In this document: one piece after another, positions 1 to 8,627 of the stretch | How positions within the stretch are numbered: position 1 is the first letter of the stretch | How the letters are laid out: every line of letters starts with the position of its first letter | DNA from: an uncultured Corynebacterium sp. | GTDB taxonomy: Bacteria; Actinomycetota; Actinomycetes; Mycobacteriales; Mycobacteriaceae | Assembly (NCBI GenBank): GCA_943914465.1 | Contig: CALUCD010000008.1 | Location: forward strand, 1-64,000 | Direction of reading: 5' to 3' | Length of the DNA stretch: 64,000 nucleotides | Translations under genes and position numbers: made by a program | Notes under the pieces: model-generated | Told to the model about the DNA's origin: nothing | Databases searched by the model: none | The model's input: the letters and a program-made list of their open reading frames with translations, nothing else

Positions 1-1809
1 TTCGACCCGTGGTTCAACGTCATGTACCGCGACGACAAGACGTACCCCATGCTCGCCGTGAGCGTGAAGGAGCGTTATCCGCGCGCATTCTTCTACAGAG
101 GACCAAAACGTAAAGGAGTTCGCTACTTCGGCCCGTTTTCGCACGCCTGGGCGGTGCGTGAGACGCTGGATCTGCTGACTCGTGTGTTCCCTATCCGGAC
201 GTGTTCAAATGGAGTCTTCAACAGGCACGAGTCGCTGGGCCGGCCGTGTTTGTTGGGCTACATTGACAAGTGTTCCGCACCCTGCGTGGGGCGCGTCACT
301 GAAGCAGACTACGACGAAATTGTCGCAGGGTTCATGGGCTTCATGTCAGGGCGGGCAGACACGCTTGTCCGCGGGATTACTGACCAGATGAACGACGCTG
401 CAGACAACCTTGAATTTGAAAAAGCCGCGCGTTTGCGCGATGACCTAGGTGCCATACATAAGGTCATGGAGCGCCAAACCGTTGTGCTCAGCACGGACAC
501 AGATGCCGACATCATCGCATTTGCCACCGATGAGCTGGAAGCGGCTGTGCAGCTGTTCAACGTCCGCGATGGTCGGATTCGTGCGCAGCGCGGGTGGGTA
601 GTGGAGAAAACCGGTGATGAGCCGGGCAGTGCGGAGCGCCTCGAGGAGGGCCAAGCTGATCCTGCTCTCGGTGTTCTGATGCAGAACTTCCTGGTGCAGC
701 ACTACTCGGACGCGGTCGACCGATTGCACCAAGAGCAGGAGGAGGATGCCCGGTTACGTGAATCAAAGGTCCGGCGTCGAGGTGTCGATCAGGAATCGCG
801 GCTTGAAGCCAAGGCCCCGATCCCTGTTCCCCGCGAGATACTTGTAGAGACGCTGCCGGCTGAATTCAACGACGTGACAGCGTTGTTGACCCAGCTGCGT
901 GGCGCGCATGTTGACATTCGGGTGCCTCAGCGCGGAGACAAACGGGCGCTGATGGACACGGTGCAGAAGAATGCGAAAGACGCCCTCCACCAGCACAAAC
1001 TTAAGCGAGTTGGGGATCTGACCACCCGGTCTCAGGCGCTTCAGGATATTCAAGAGGCGCTCGGGATGGACGACGCCCCGCTCCGTATTGAGTGCACCGA
1101 TATCTCGCACATCCAAGGCACCGATGTGGTGGCTTCCTTAGTTGTTTTTGAAGATGGTCTACCGAAGAAGAACGACTACCGCAGATACCGCATCAAAGAG
1201 GCCGCCGGTGATGGACGCTCAGACGACGTTGGCTCCATCGCGGAGGTGACTCGCCGACGTTTCAAACGCTACACGGAGGACAAGCTCGCCAACCCCGATG
1301 AGGAACATACCGGCACGATGTTCGCCGATGAGGCCGCAGATGTCGAGACCACAGGCAACCGTCGTTTCGCGTATCCGCCGCAACTGTTCATCGTCGATGG
1401 AGGCAAACCCCAAGTCAACGCGGCGCAAGCGGTATTCGACGAGTTGGGCGTTGTTGATGTGACGCTGATCGGATTGGCAAAGCGCCTGGAAGAAATCTGG
1501 GTGCCCGGCGATGATGAGCCGCTCATTTTGCCTCGCAACTCCGACGGCATGTACTTGCTCCAGCAGATCCGCGATGAGGCACACCGGTTCGCAATTTCCT
1601 ATCACCGCCAGCAACGCTCAAAGCGGATGCGGGCATCAGCGCTCGACGAGGTTCCGGGGCTCGGGCCAGCTCGTCGCACCGATCTGGTCAAGCATTTCGG
1701 CAGCGTGAAGCTGATCAAGGAGGCCACCGTCGAGGAAATCCAGGAGGTGAAGGGCGTCGGGCCCAAACTCGCCCAAGTGATCTACGATCACTTGCACGCT
1801 CAAGGGTAG
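1..1809 (+). CDS. uvrC: UvrABC system protein C (5' partial)
   Basis: Nucleotide excision repair nuclease that makes both incisions around a lesion marked by UvrAB. The reading frame is open to base 1, and the first residues (FDPWFNVMYRDDKTYPM) belong inside the GIY-YIG domain, so the true start and most of that N-terminal 3' nuclease domain lie upstream of the window. Visible in order: the end of GIY-YIG with a conserved Cys-rich patch (CLLGYIDKCSAPC), a UVR helical hairpin (NLEFEKAARLRDDL), the RNase H-like 5' nuclease domain (ECTDISH, then VDGGKPQV) and a tandem helix-hairpin-helix C-terminus (VPGLGPAR, VKGVGPKLA). The gene leads a same-strand group uvrC-rapZ-yvcK-whiA, an order conserved in Actinobacteria. 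Identification is secure. Confidence 0.97.
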   Translation, partial: FDPWFNVMYRDDKTYPMLAVSVKERYPRAFFYRGPKRKGVRYFGPFSHAWAVRETLDLLTRVFPIRTCSNGVFNRHESLGRPCLLGYIDKCSAPCVGRVTEADYDEIVAGFMGFMSGRADTLVRGITDQMNDAADNLEFEKAARLRDDLGAIHKVMERQTVVLSTDTDADIIAFATDELEAAVQLFNVRDGRIRAQRGWVVEKTGDEPGSAERLEEGQADPALGVLMQNFLVQHYSDAVDRLHQEQEEDARLRESKVRRRGVDQESRLEAKAPIPVPREILVETLPAEFNDVTALLTQLRGAHVDIRVPQRGDKRALMDTVQKNAKDALHQHKLKRVGDLTTRSQALQDIQEALGMDDAPLRIECTDISHIQGTDVVASLVVFEDGLPKKNDYRRYRIKEAAGDGRSDDVGSIAEVTRRRFKRYTEDKLANPDEEHTGTMFADEAADVETTGNRRFAYPPQLFIVDGGKPQVNAAQAVFDELGVVDVTLIGLAKRLEEIWVPGDDEPLILPRNSDGMYLLQQIRDEAHRFAISYHRQQRSKRMRASALDEVPGLGPARRTDLVKHFGSVKLIKEATVEEIQEVKGVGPKLAQVIYDHLHAQG

Positions 1810-1838
1810 CTGAACCGCGAAGCTGCACAGGCCTTGGT

Positions 1839-1852
1839 TAGGATGTGGCGTA
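1839..1852 (+). promoter_or_regulatory. -10 element for leaderless rapZ
   Basis: TAGGAT at 1839-1844 is followed by 7 nt and then the ATG at 1852. This spacing puts the transcription start at or next to the start codon, as in leaderless corynebacterial transcripts. It favours ATG 1852 over the upstream TTG at 1834. Confidence 0.55.
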
Positions 1853-2772
1853 TGCATGCTGACGCAGACCACCCTCAGGACCTTGCCACTGCCGGTCCGA
1901 GCGGGGCGCAAGAAATGCGGCCGGTGATCATCACTGGGCTGTCTGGTGGAGGGTTGTCCACCGCGGCGAAGGTTTTTGAGGACAAGGGCTACTTTGTCTC
2001 ACAGAACCTGCCCCCACTGTTGATAGTCGACCTGATTGATCTTGCTGCCGCGGAGGATTCGCCGGTAGACCGCCTCGCGGTGGTTACTGACGTTCGTGCG
2101 CGAATGTTTGCAGGATCTCTACTTGAGACGATTGAGCAGATCAGGCAGCGCGGGATCGTCCCGTTCGTGCTGTACTTGGAAGCACGTGACGACGTATTGA
2201 TCCGACGGTTTGATTCAGTGCGCCGAACTCACCCGCTCCAAGGGAAAGAAACGCTGCAAGACGGTATCGTTCGTGAACGCGAAGCACTGCAAAAGGTTCG
2301 CGCGGCCGCTGATGTCATCATTGACACTTCAAACCTCTCAGTGCACGACCTCCGGCGCGCCGTTGAAGCGTCGGTGGGCCAGCTTGCTGTTGATAAACAG
2401 CATGTGACCATTGAATCCTTCGGGTTCAAACACGGCTCACCGCGCGACGCCGATCTGGTCCTTGACGTCCGATTTTTGCCGAATCCATATTGGGTTGAAG
2501 GACTGCGTCAGTTCCGTGGTGTCGATGCCCCTGTGGCCGATTATGTGCTTGCACAGCCTGGTGCGCAGGAGTTTGTAGATAACTTTGTCGCGTTGTTGGA
2601 CGCCACCCTGGCAGGCTACCGCCATGAAGGCAAGGATTTCATTACCGTGGGCATAGGGTGCACTGGCGGGCACCACCGCTCCGTTGCTGTAGCGGAGGAG
2701 CTTGGACGCCGCCTACGAGCTTCGGGCAAAGTCGAAGTCAACGTCATGCACCGGGATCTTGAACGCAACTAA
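1852..2772 (+). CDS. rapZ: RapZ/YvcJ family nucleotide-binding protein
   Basis: Family of P-loop proteins; the E. coli member RapZ controls glmS through small RNAs, while Gram-positive YvcJ hydrolyses GTP and has a less clear role. The 306-residue protein has an N-terminal P-loop region and the family's C-terminal signature GCTGGHHRSVAVAEELGRRL. The P-loop reads GLSGGGLST, where most families have GxxGxGKS, so the phosphate-binding Lys/Arg is replaced by Leu. ATG 1852 is chosen because a -10 hexamer sits 7 nt before it; a TTG at 1834 would add six residues. It lies between uvrC and yvcK, the usual actinobacterial context. Confidence 0.9.
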   Translation: MHADADHPQDLATAGPSGAQEMRPVIITGLSGGGLSTAAKVFEDKGYFVSQNLPPLLIVDLIDLAAAEDSPVDRLAVVTDVRARMFAGSLLETIEQIRQRGIVPFVLYLEARDDVLIRRFDSVRRTHPLQGKETLQDGIVREREALQKVRAAADVIIDTSNLSVHDLRRAVEASVGQLAVDKQHVTIESFGFKHGSPRDADLVLDVRFLPNPYWVEGLRQFRGVDAPVADYVLAQPGAQEFVDNFVALLDATLAGYRHEGKDFITVGIGCTGGHHRSVAVAEELGRRLRASGKVEVNVMHRDLERN

Positions 2773-2837
2773 CTCGCCCCACGGTTCCACTTCGTCTTGC
2801 GGAGCGGAGCCGCATACCTTGCCAGAAAGGTGGTCCC

Positions 2838-3830
2838 GTGAAGCAGTCACACACTGACGCCCAAGCGGACGCCCCGGTCTTTACCTGCCTCGGCGGAGGA
2901 CACGGGTTGTACCAAACCCTGCGTGCTGCACGAACTGCAGGCGCGGGTGCAATTAACGCTGTGGTGACGGTCGCAGATGACGGTGGGTCGTCCGGACGTC
3001 TGCGCCGCGAGCTGAGCATCGTGCCCCCTGGGGACCTCCGGATGGCTACAGCAGCACTAACGGCGGACTCGGAGGATGGGGAGCTGTGGCGGGTGGCTCT
3101 CCAGCACCGCTTCGGCGGCCACGGTGCGATGGCAGGGCATGCAGTGGGAAATCTCATCCTCGCCGGTTTGGCCGAAGAACTTGGCAGTATGCAAGCCGCG
3201 CTCGATATCGTGGCCCGGTGGTCTGGTTCTGTCGGGAGGGTCATTCCGGTGTGTGAAAGTCCACTGCAAATTGAAGCTGACGTCGCCGGGTTAGATGACG
3301 ACCCGCGCGTGTTGCGATCCGTACGCGGTCAGGTCGCTGTGGCCACCACACCTGGAGCAGTCCGCCGCGTGCGTCTCCTCCCAGCTCGTCCCGAGGCCAC
3401 TGCGGAAGCATTGGAGGCGATCGAGCAGGCCGACCTCGTCACGATCGGCCCTGGTTCGTGGTTTTCCTCGGTTATCCCGCACCTTTTGGTGCCAGACATA
3501 GTCAACGCCCTCAACGAGACCCAGGCGACGGTTGTTGTCATCCTCAACCTCTCGCCCGAAGCGGGCGAGACCCATGGGTTCACCACTGAGCGTCATATCC
3601 ACGTTTTCAGTCAGCACGCGCCCGACCTACGCGTTGACTATCTGCTAGCCGACAACTACGTAGTTCCTACTGAGGGGGAGCGAACCTATCTCCGTCGGGC
3701 CGCGGCCGACCTTGGCGCGACAATCGAATATCGGGACGTTCGCCAAGCCGATGCGGACGGCATCGTGTCAAACCGTCACGACCCAAACAAGCTCGCGACC
3801 GCACTGCTCGAGTTTCGTGCCTCCAGCTAG
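2838..3830 (+). CDS. yvcK: YvcK/CofD-like gluconeogenesis factor
   Basis: Homologue of B. subtilis YvcK (mycobacterial CuvA), a UDP-sugar-binding protein linked to cell-wall precursor synthesis and to growth on gluconeogenic carbon sources. The 330-residue protein has a nucleotide-binding Rossmann start (CLGGGHGLYQTLRAAR) and the family motif VADDGGSSGRLRR, then PGDLRMA. The GTG start at 2838 follows a ribosome binding site AGAAAGG at 2823-2829. It sits 65 nt after rapZ and 49 nt before whiA; this trio is conserved and probably co-transcribed. The biochemical role in this organism is inferred from the family. Confidence 0.92.
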   Translation: MKQSHTDAQADAPVFTCLGGGHGLYQTLRAARTAGAGAINAVVTVADDGGSSGRLRRELSIVPPGDLRMATAALTADSEDGELWRVALQHRFGGHGAMAGHAVGNLILAGLAEELGSMQAALDIVARWSGSVGRVIPVCESPLQIEADVAGLDDDPRVLRSVRGQVAVATTPGAVRRVRLLPARPEATAEALEAIEQADLVTIGPGSWFSSVIPHLLVPDIVNALNETQATVVVILNLSPEAGETHGFTTERHIHVFSQHAPDLRVDYLLADNYVVPTEGERTYLRRAAADLGATIEYRDVRQADADGIVSNRHDPNKLATALLEFRASS

Positions 3831-3879
3831 ACTATCTGGGCGTTCAAGGCGAATATCCTGCTAGGGAAAGGACCATCCG

Positions 3880-4866
3880 GTGGCGCTAACTGCAAAGGTG
3901 AAAGATGAACTGCTTGGCGTTCGGCGTTCGAGCGTGGATGCCCAGGCAGCCGAAGCCACCGCGATGATTCGATTCGCGGGCTCATATGAAGCTACGCCCG
4001 GGGGCCTTGTCATCGTCGCTGACTTTGCAGAACAACATGTTGCACAGCGGTTGGCAGATCTGCTTCGAGAGATCATTGGGGTGGACTCGCGCCTGGCTAC
4101 CATCGAACCTGGCAGTGCGACGAAGGAAACCCGTTACGAAGTCACAGTTGATCAGGGCGCGCGAGACGTCGTGCGCCATTTGAAGCTCGTCACACCGGCT
4201 GGCAGCCCGGTGGTAGGGATGCCGCGGCAGATCATTTCTGGCCCCGTCGCCGAGGTCGAGGCGGCGTGGCGTGGGGCATTTCTCGCACGGGGCACGCTGA
4301 CTGAGCCGGGTAGGACTTCCTCGTTGGAGGTGGTAAGCCCTGGGCAAGAGGCTGCACTCGCTTTGGTTGGGCTCGCGCGGCGCCTTGGGGTGTTTCCGAA
4401 AACTCGCGAGACGCGCGGTGTCGAGCGGGTCTACCTGAGGGATGGGGAGGCGATTGGGGTTCTGTTGAGCCGAATGGGCGCTCCGAGGACGCGTATCGAG
4501 TGGGATCAGAAACGTGAAACGAAGCAGTTAAATACCAGGACTGGCCAGCGGTTAGCCACTTTCGATGACGCGAACACGCGCCGCAGCGCCCAGGCAGCGG
4601 CGACTGCCGCTTTGCGGGTTGAGCGCGCCCTGGAGATTTTAGGGGACGAGGTTCCAGAGCACCTCGCGGAAGCGGGTAGCCTGCGCGTACAGCACCGTCA
4701 CGCATCGTTGGAAGAGCTCGGTCGCCTCGCAGACCCCCAGATGACCAAAGACGCGGTTGCGGGCCGGATTCGCCGATTGCTCTCCTTGGCGGATAAACGT
4801 GCCGCTGAGTTGGGCGTGGCCGACACGCATGCGTCGATACGCGATGCAGAGCCCGATGACGTCTAG
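3880..4866 (+). CDS. whiA: WhiA DNA-binding regulator
   Basis: WhiA controls sporulation septation genes in Streptomyces and is tied to cell division in other Gram-positives. The 328-residue protein has the expected layout: an N-terminal LAGLIDADG-like homing-endonuclease fold that has lost nuclease activity (KVKDELLGV through about residue 220), then a C-terminal helix-turn-helix (HASLEELGRLADPQMTKDAVAGRIRRLL pattern, residues about 268-300). GTG start at 3880, preceded by GGGAAAGGA. It is the last gene of the uvrC-rapZ-yvcK-whiA group; gap follows after a 167-nt gap with its own promoter. Confidence 0.95.
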   Translation: MALTAKVKDELLGVRRSSVDAQAAEATAMIRFAGSYEATPGGLVIVADFAEQHVAQRLADLLREIIGVDSRLATIEPGSATKETRYEVTVDQGARDVVRHLKLVTPAGSPVVGMPRQIISGPVAEVEAAWRGAFLARGTLTEPGRTSSLEVVSPGQEAALALVGLARRLGVFPKTRETRGVERVYLRDGEAIGVLLSRMGAPRTRIEWDQKRETKQLNTRTGQRLATFDDANTRRSAQAAATAALRVERALEILGDEVPEHLAEAGSLRVQHRHASLEELGRLADPQMTKDAVAGRIRRLLSLADKRAAELGVADTHASIRDAEPDDV

Positions 4867-4940
4867 GCCGAGGTAACGTCTCGCACCGCGATTCGATTTG
4901 GGTGCGCAACTGGCTCTCTGCAGCGAGCATCGCAGCTGGC

Positions 4941-4946
4941 TACACT
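4941..4946 (+). promoter_or_regulatory. Likely -10 element of the gap promoter
   Basis: TACACT in the 167-nt gap before gap, about 85 nt before its start codon, matches the corynebacterial TANNNT -10 pattern. I see no clear -35 element. Confidence 0.4.
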
Positions 4947-5033
4947 GGGTAGGGACGGGCCGAGGAGCACAGAAGTTCGGAGCTTCGCGACCCCCTAGGT
5001 CAAGCAACCGCTCTACAAAGAGGAGTATCTACT

Positions 5034-6044
5034 ATGACTACCCGCGTCGGCATCAACGGTTTTGGGCGCATCGGCCGCTCTGCGTTCCGCATCATGCTCG
5101 AGAGCTTCAAAGGTGATCTTGAAGTCGTGAAGGTCAATGATCTCACTGATAATCAGACACTTGCTCACCTGTTGAAGTACGACACCGCGTACGGTCCGCT
5201 CGGGCACAACGTCGAGTTCGATGACGCATCAATCACCGTTGACGGTCAGCGTATTGAGATCACCGCTGAAAAAGACCCGGCCAATCTGGGATGGGGAGAC
5301 GCGGGTGTAGACATCGTGCTCGACTGCACTGGGCGCTTTACTGACGGCAACGATGCCAAGGCCCACCTCGACGCAGGCGCGAAGAAAGTCATCATTTCCG
5401 CCCCCGGCAAGAATGTCGATGGTACCTACGTCTGGGGTGTTAACCACACGGACTACACCGCCGAGCAAAATGTGATTTCTGCTGCATCCTGCACCACGAA
5501 CTCGCTGGCACCGGTGGCGAAGGTGCTCGACGAGGCGTTCGGTATCCAGTCAGGTCTTATGACAACGATTCACGCGTACACCGGAGACCAGCGCATCCAG
5601 GACGCCCCCCACAAGGATCTTCGGCGTGCTCGTGCCGCCGCCCAGAACATCGTTCCGACCACGACCGGTGCCGCAAAGGCTGTCTCGCTGGTCTTGCCTA
5701 ACTTGGAGGGCAAACTGGATGGGTTTGCGATGCGCGTGCCAACGATCACCGGCTCCGCCACGGACCTCACCGTGCGCTTGAACCAGGACGTCACTGTCGA
5801 TGACATCAACGCGGCAGTCAAGAACGCAGTCCAGGACGAGGTGCTGGGAACGGCTCTCGAGTACACCGAAGAGCCCATCGTCTCCTCGGACATTATTGGC
5901 AACACGCACGGCGCTATCTTCGACGCTGGGATGACCCGGGTTATCGACAACAATCTGGTGAAAGTCATTTCCTGGTACGACAACGAGTGGTCGTACACCT
6001 CGCAATACGTGCGTATGACTAAGCACGTTGCTGACAACCTCTAA
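5034..6044 (+). CDS. gap: Glyceraldehyde-3-phosphate dehydrogenase
   Basis: Cytosolic glycolytic enzyme converting glyceraldehyde 3-phosphate, phosphate and NAD+ to 1,3-bisphosphoglycerate. The 336-residue protein starts with the dinucleotide-binding motif INGFGRIGR. The catalytic Cys lies in SAASCTTNSLAP (about residue 154), the activating His in THAYTGDQ, and WYDNEWSY is near the C-terminus. The ATG at 5034 follows AAAGAGGAG at a normal distance. First gene of gap-pgk-tpiA. It corresponds to C. glutamicum gapA, the glycolytic form, judged by its place next to pgk and tpiA. Confidence 0.98.
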   Translation: MTTRVGINGFGRIGRSAFRIMLESFKGDLEVVKVNDLTDNQTLAHLLKYDTAYGPLGHNVEFDDASITVDGQRIEITAEKDPANLGWGDAGVDIVLDCTGRFTDGNDAKAHLDAGAKKVIISAPGKNVDGTYVWGVNHTDYTAEQNVISAASCTTNSLAPVAKVLDEAFGIQSGLMTTIHAYTGDQRIQDAPHKDLRRARAAAQNIVPTTTGAAKAVSLVLPNLEGKLDGFAMRVPTITGSATDLTVRLNQDVTVDDINAAVKNAVQDEVLGTALEYTEEPIVSSDIIGNTHGAIFDAGMTRVIDNNLVKVISWYDNEWSYTSQYVRMTKHVADNL

Positions 6045-6052
6045 GAAGAACG

Positions 6053-6089
6053 GGCCCGGTGTGTGCGAGAGGCATACCCGGGCCTTTTT
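6053..6089 (+). terminator. Hairpin with T-run between gap and pgk
   Basis: GGCCCGG (6053-6059) pairs with CCGGGCC (6078-6084). An inner stem, GTGTGC (6061-6066) with GCATAC (6072-6077), closes a five-base loop, and five Ts follow at 6085-6089. This is a good intrinsic terminator. It may trim gap transcripts and let only part of the transcription reach pgk, giving unequal expression within the cluster. Confidence 0.75.
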
Positions 6090-6122
6090 CAAGCAATAAC
6101 CGCCACTGTGAATGGAGAAATA

Positions 6123-7340
6123 ATGGCAACGAAGAATTTGCAGCAGCTGCTTGACGAGGGAGTCGATGGCCGCCACGTCCTCGTCCGTTCGGATTTCAAC
6201 GTCCCACTCGATGACGAGGGAAATATCACCGACGGCGGTCGCATCGACGCATCATTGCCGACGCTGAAGGCGCTTGTGGATGGCGGCGCTAAGGTGATCG
6301 TCATGGCGCACCTCGGTCGCCCGAAGGGAGAATTCAACGAGAAGTACTCACTGGCACCGGTCGCCGAAGCTCTCTCAGAACGACTCGGGCAGTTCGTTGC
6401 GCTCGCAGGCGATGTTTCCGGCGAGGATGCCCACGAACGGGCAAACGGGCTGACAGAAGGCGACGTGCTGCTCGTTGAAAATGTCAGGTTCGATCCGCGC
6501 GAAACCTCGAAGGATGAGACGGAGCGTGAAGCGTTCGCAGCCGAGCTTGCCGCACTCGCGGCTGACAATGGCGCATTTGTCTCCGACGGTTTTGGGGTAG
6601 TGCACCGCGCCCAGGCATCGGTCTATGACGTGGCGAAGAAGCTTCCCTCCTACGCCGGCTTTTTGGTTGAGAAGGAGGTTGAGACGCTCAGCCGAGTAAA
6701 GGACGCGCCCGAGCACCCGTATGTGGTGGTACTGGGCGGTTCTAAAGTCTCCGACAAGCTTGGCGTCATTGAAGCACTGGCAGCGAAGGCAGACAAGGTC
6801 GTGATCGGCGGCGGCATGTGCTACACCTTCCTCGTAGCCCAGGGCCACAACGTGCAAAAGTCGCTTCTTCAAGACGACATGGTGGAGACCTGCAAGCAGC
6901 TCATTGACCGGTATGGTGAGAAGCTGCTGTTGCCGATCGATCTTGCGGTGGCACCGGAGTTCGATAAAGACGCAGAAAAGCGGATTGTTGGTCTCGACGA
7001 CATTCCGGAGGGCTGGATGTCGCTTGACATCGGCCCCGAGACCGAGAAGCGCTACGCTGATGCCATCGAGAACTCCAAGACCGTGTTCTGGAACGGCCCG
7101 ATGGGCGTATTCGAATTTCCGAACTTCGCGGATGGCACTCGAGCCGTTGCCGAAGCCATGATCGCCGCGACCAAGAACAACGGCTCGTTCACCGTCGTGG
7201 GCGGCGGTGATTCCGCAGCCTCAGTGCGCACCCTTGGTCTCAACGAGGATGGTTTCTCCCATATTTCCACCGGTGGCGGCGCCTCACTCGAGCTCATCGA
7301 GGGCAAAGACCTGCCCGGCGTCGCAGTTCTGTCGGAATGA
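6123..7340 (+). CDS. pgk: Phosphoglycerate kinase
   Basis: Transfers phosphate from 1,3-bisphosphoglycerate to ADP in glycolysis. The 405-residue protein carries RSDFNVPLD near the N-terminus, the HLGRPKG loop, GGSKVSDKLGV, WNGPMGVFE and the C-terminal nucleotide-binding GGGDSAASV. ATG 6123 is preceded by GGAGAAATA. An open frame extends back to 6063 but runs through the terminator hairpin, so the longer version is unlikely. tpiA follows after 77 nt containing short direct repeats (AGTAAGAC twice, GTGCAC-based units), whose meaning is unclear. Confidence 0.98.
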   Translation: MATKNLQQLLDEGVDGRHVLVRSDFNVPLDDEGNITDGGRIDASLPTLKALVDGGAKVIVMAHLGRPKGEFNEKYSLAPVAEALSERLGQFVALAGDVSGEDAHERANGLTEGDVLLVENVRFDPRETSKDETEREAFAAELAALAADNGAFVSDGFGVVHRAQASVYDVAKKLPSYAGFLVEKEVETLSRVKDAPEHPYVVVLGGSKVSDKLGVIEALAAKADKVVIGGGMCYTFLVAQGHNVQKSLLQDDMVETCKQLIDRYGEKLLLPIDLAVAPEFDKDAEKRIVGLDDIPEGWMSLDIGPETEKRYADAIENSKTVFWNGPMGVFEFPNFADGTRAVAEAMIAATKNNGSFTVVGGGDSAASVRTLGLNEDGFSHISTGGGASLELIEGKDLPGVAVLSE

Positions 7341-7417
7341 TCCGGGACAAGTAAGACCGAGTAAGACGCTGCACAACCGTGCACAAGCGTGCACGGCCGA
7401 GCAAGGAGGCATGATCA

Positions 7418-8200
7418 ATGAATCGAAAACCACTCATTGCCGGGAACTGGAAGATGAACCACGACCATCTCGAAGCTATCTCCAGTGCCCAGAAACTCGC
7501 ATTCGCGTTCCCGAAAGACGGTTATGAGTACGTGGATGTAGCGCTGACCGTTCCGTTCACCGACCTGCGTTCTATTCAGACGCTGGTAGAAGGGGACAAG
7601 CTCACCATCACGTACGGCGCGCAGGATGTATCCGCACATGACAGTGGGGCGTACACCGGTGAGATATCCGCGTCCATGCTTGAGAAGCTGGGGTGTTCCT
7701 GGGTAGTTGTCGGCCACTCAGAGCGGCGGCAGTACCACGGCGAGACTGACGAACTCGTCGCGGCGAAGGCGAAGCAGGCGCTCGCCCATGGTATGAGCCC
7801 AATCGTATGCGTGGGAGAGCCGTTGGAGGTGCGCGAATCAGGTAGCCACGTTGACTTTGTCGTCGATCAAACGAAGGCATCACTCGCTGGGTTGACCACC
7901 GAGGAGCTTGGTCGAACGGTTATCGCGTACGAGCCGGTGTGGGCGATTGGGACCGGAAAGGTCGCCTCTGCAGCTGATGCCCAGGAAGTGTGCCAGGCCA
8001 TCCGCAACGCGGTGCGGGCGCTTGCCGATGACGCCACCGCCGACGGTATGCGGATTTTGTATGGCGGTTCGGTAAAGACCGATACGATTGCGGAGATTAT
8101 CACCGAGCCAGATGTTGACGGCGGGCTTGTGGGCGGCGCATCTCTCGACGGACAAGAGTTTGCCAAGCTCGCGGCCACCGCCGCTCAAGCGGCACGTTAG
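7418..8200 (+). CDS. tpiA: Triosephosphate isomerase
   Basis: Interconverts dihydroxyacetone phosphate and glyceraldehyde 3-phosphate. The 260-residue TIM barrel shows GNWKMN with the catalytic Lys, the catalytic His in VVGHSERR, the catalytic Glu in AYEPVWAIGTGK (with the flexible loop) and the phosphate-binding end YGGSVK. ATG 7418 follows GCAAGGAGGC. Last gene of gap-pgk-tpiA; a hairpin follows it. In C. glutamicum ppc lies next; here it is missing and secG follows directly. Confidence 0.98.
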   Translation: MNRKPLIAGNWKMNHDHLEAISSAQKLAFAFPKDGYEYVDVALTVPFTDLRSIQTLVEGDKLTITYGAQDVSAHDSGAYTGEISASMLEKLGCSWVVVGHSERRQYHGETDELVAAKAKQALAHGMSPIVCVGEPLEVRESGSHVDFVVDQTKASLAGLTTEELGRTVIAYEPVWAIGTGKVASAADAQEVCQAIRNAVRALADDATADGMRILYGGSVKTDTIAEIITEPDVDGGLVGGASLDGQEFAKLAATAAQAAR

Positions 8201-8259
8201 CGCACGTACGACTGAGAATAGGGCTGAGGATAGAAATACTCGCAGTCTGCAGGTCACTT

Positions 8260-8295
8260 ACGCCCCGGTGAGGTTTCGTTTCCTCTCCGGGGCGT
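8260..8295 (+). terminator. Hairpin after tpiA
   Basis: ACGCCCCGG (8260-8268) pairs with CCGGGGCGT (8287-8295), with a further GAGG/CCTC pairing around a short T-rich loop. There is no strong T-run directly after it, so it could be a weak terminator or a processing or stability structure at the end of the glycolytic transcript. Confidence 0.6.
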
Positions 8296-8299
8296 AGTG

Positions 8300-8305
8300 T
8301 AAAAT
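8300..8305 (+). promoter_or_regulatory. Likely -10 element of secG
   Basis: TAAAAT just after the tpiA hairpin and about 60 nt before the secG start fits a -10 element. No clear -35 is visible. Confidence 0.4.
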
Positions 8306-8364
8306 AAACACAGCTAGTTAAAGATGAATCATCTCACTCGTTTGGCTTGGAAGGTTACTGTCGC

Positions 8365-8610
8365 ATGACGCTCGCGCTCGAGATTGTGCTTGTCATCACC
8401 TCGGTTTTGATGACAATCTTCGTCCTCCTGCACAAGGGCAAGGGTGGGGGCCTGTCTAGCCTGTTCGGTGGCGGCGTACAGGCAAACCTCTCAGGCTCAA
8501 CCACGGTGGAACGTAACCTCGACCGAATCACCATCGTTCTCGGCCTGATCTGGATTGCCTGCATTGTTGGACTGAATCTGATCACCACGTTCTCAGCTCC
8601 CGCTGCGTAA
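8365..8610 (+). CDS. secG: Protein-export membrane protein SecG
   Basis: Small subunit of the SecYEG translocon in the cytoplasmic membrane. The 81-residue protein has two hydrophobic segments (ALEIVLVITSVLMTIFVLL and ITIVLGLIWIACIVGLNLI) joined by the typical loop LHKGKGGGLSSLFGGGVQ. ATG 8365 follows TGGAAGG; a TTG at 8347 in frame would add six residues and is less likely. It stands between the glycolytic genes and the converging pentose phosphate operon, as in C. glutamicum apart from the missing ppc. Confidence 0.93.
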   Translation: MTLALEIVLVITSVLMTIFVLLHKGKGGGLSSLFGGGVQANLSGSTTVERNLDRITIVLGLIWIACIVGLNLITTFSAPAA

Positions 8611-8627
8611 CGCTCGGAGGCGGGTGG

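Noticed and set aside
4232..4930. 232-codon frame opposite whiA
   Set aside because: Arg/Pro-rich translation with no domain, fully covered by whiA.
7340..7417. Short repeats (AGTAAGAC, GTGCAC units) between pgk and tpiA as a regulatory site
   Set aside because: Too short and irregular to support a specific call.
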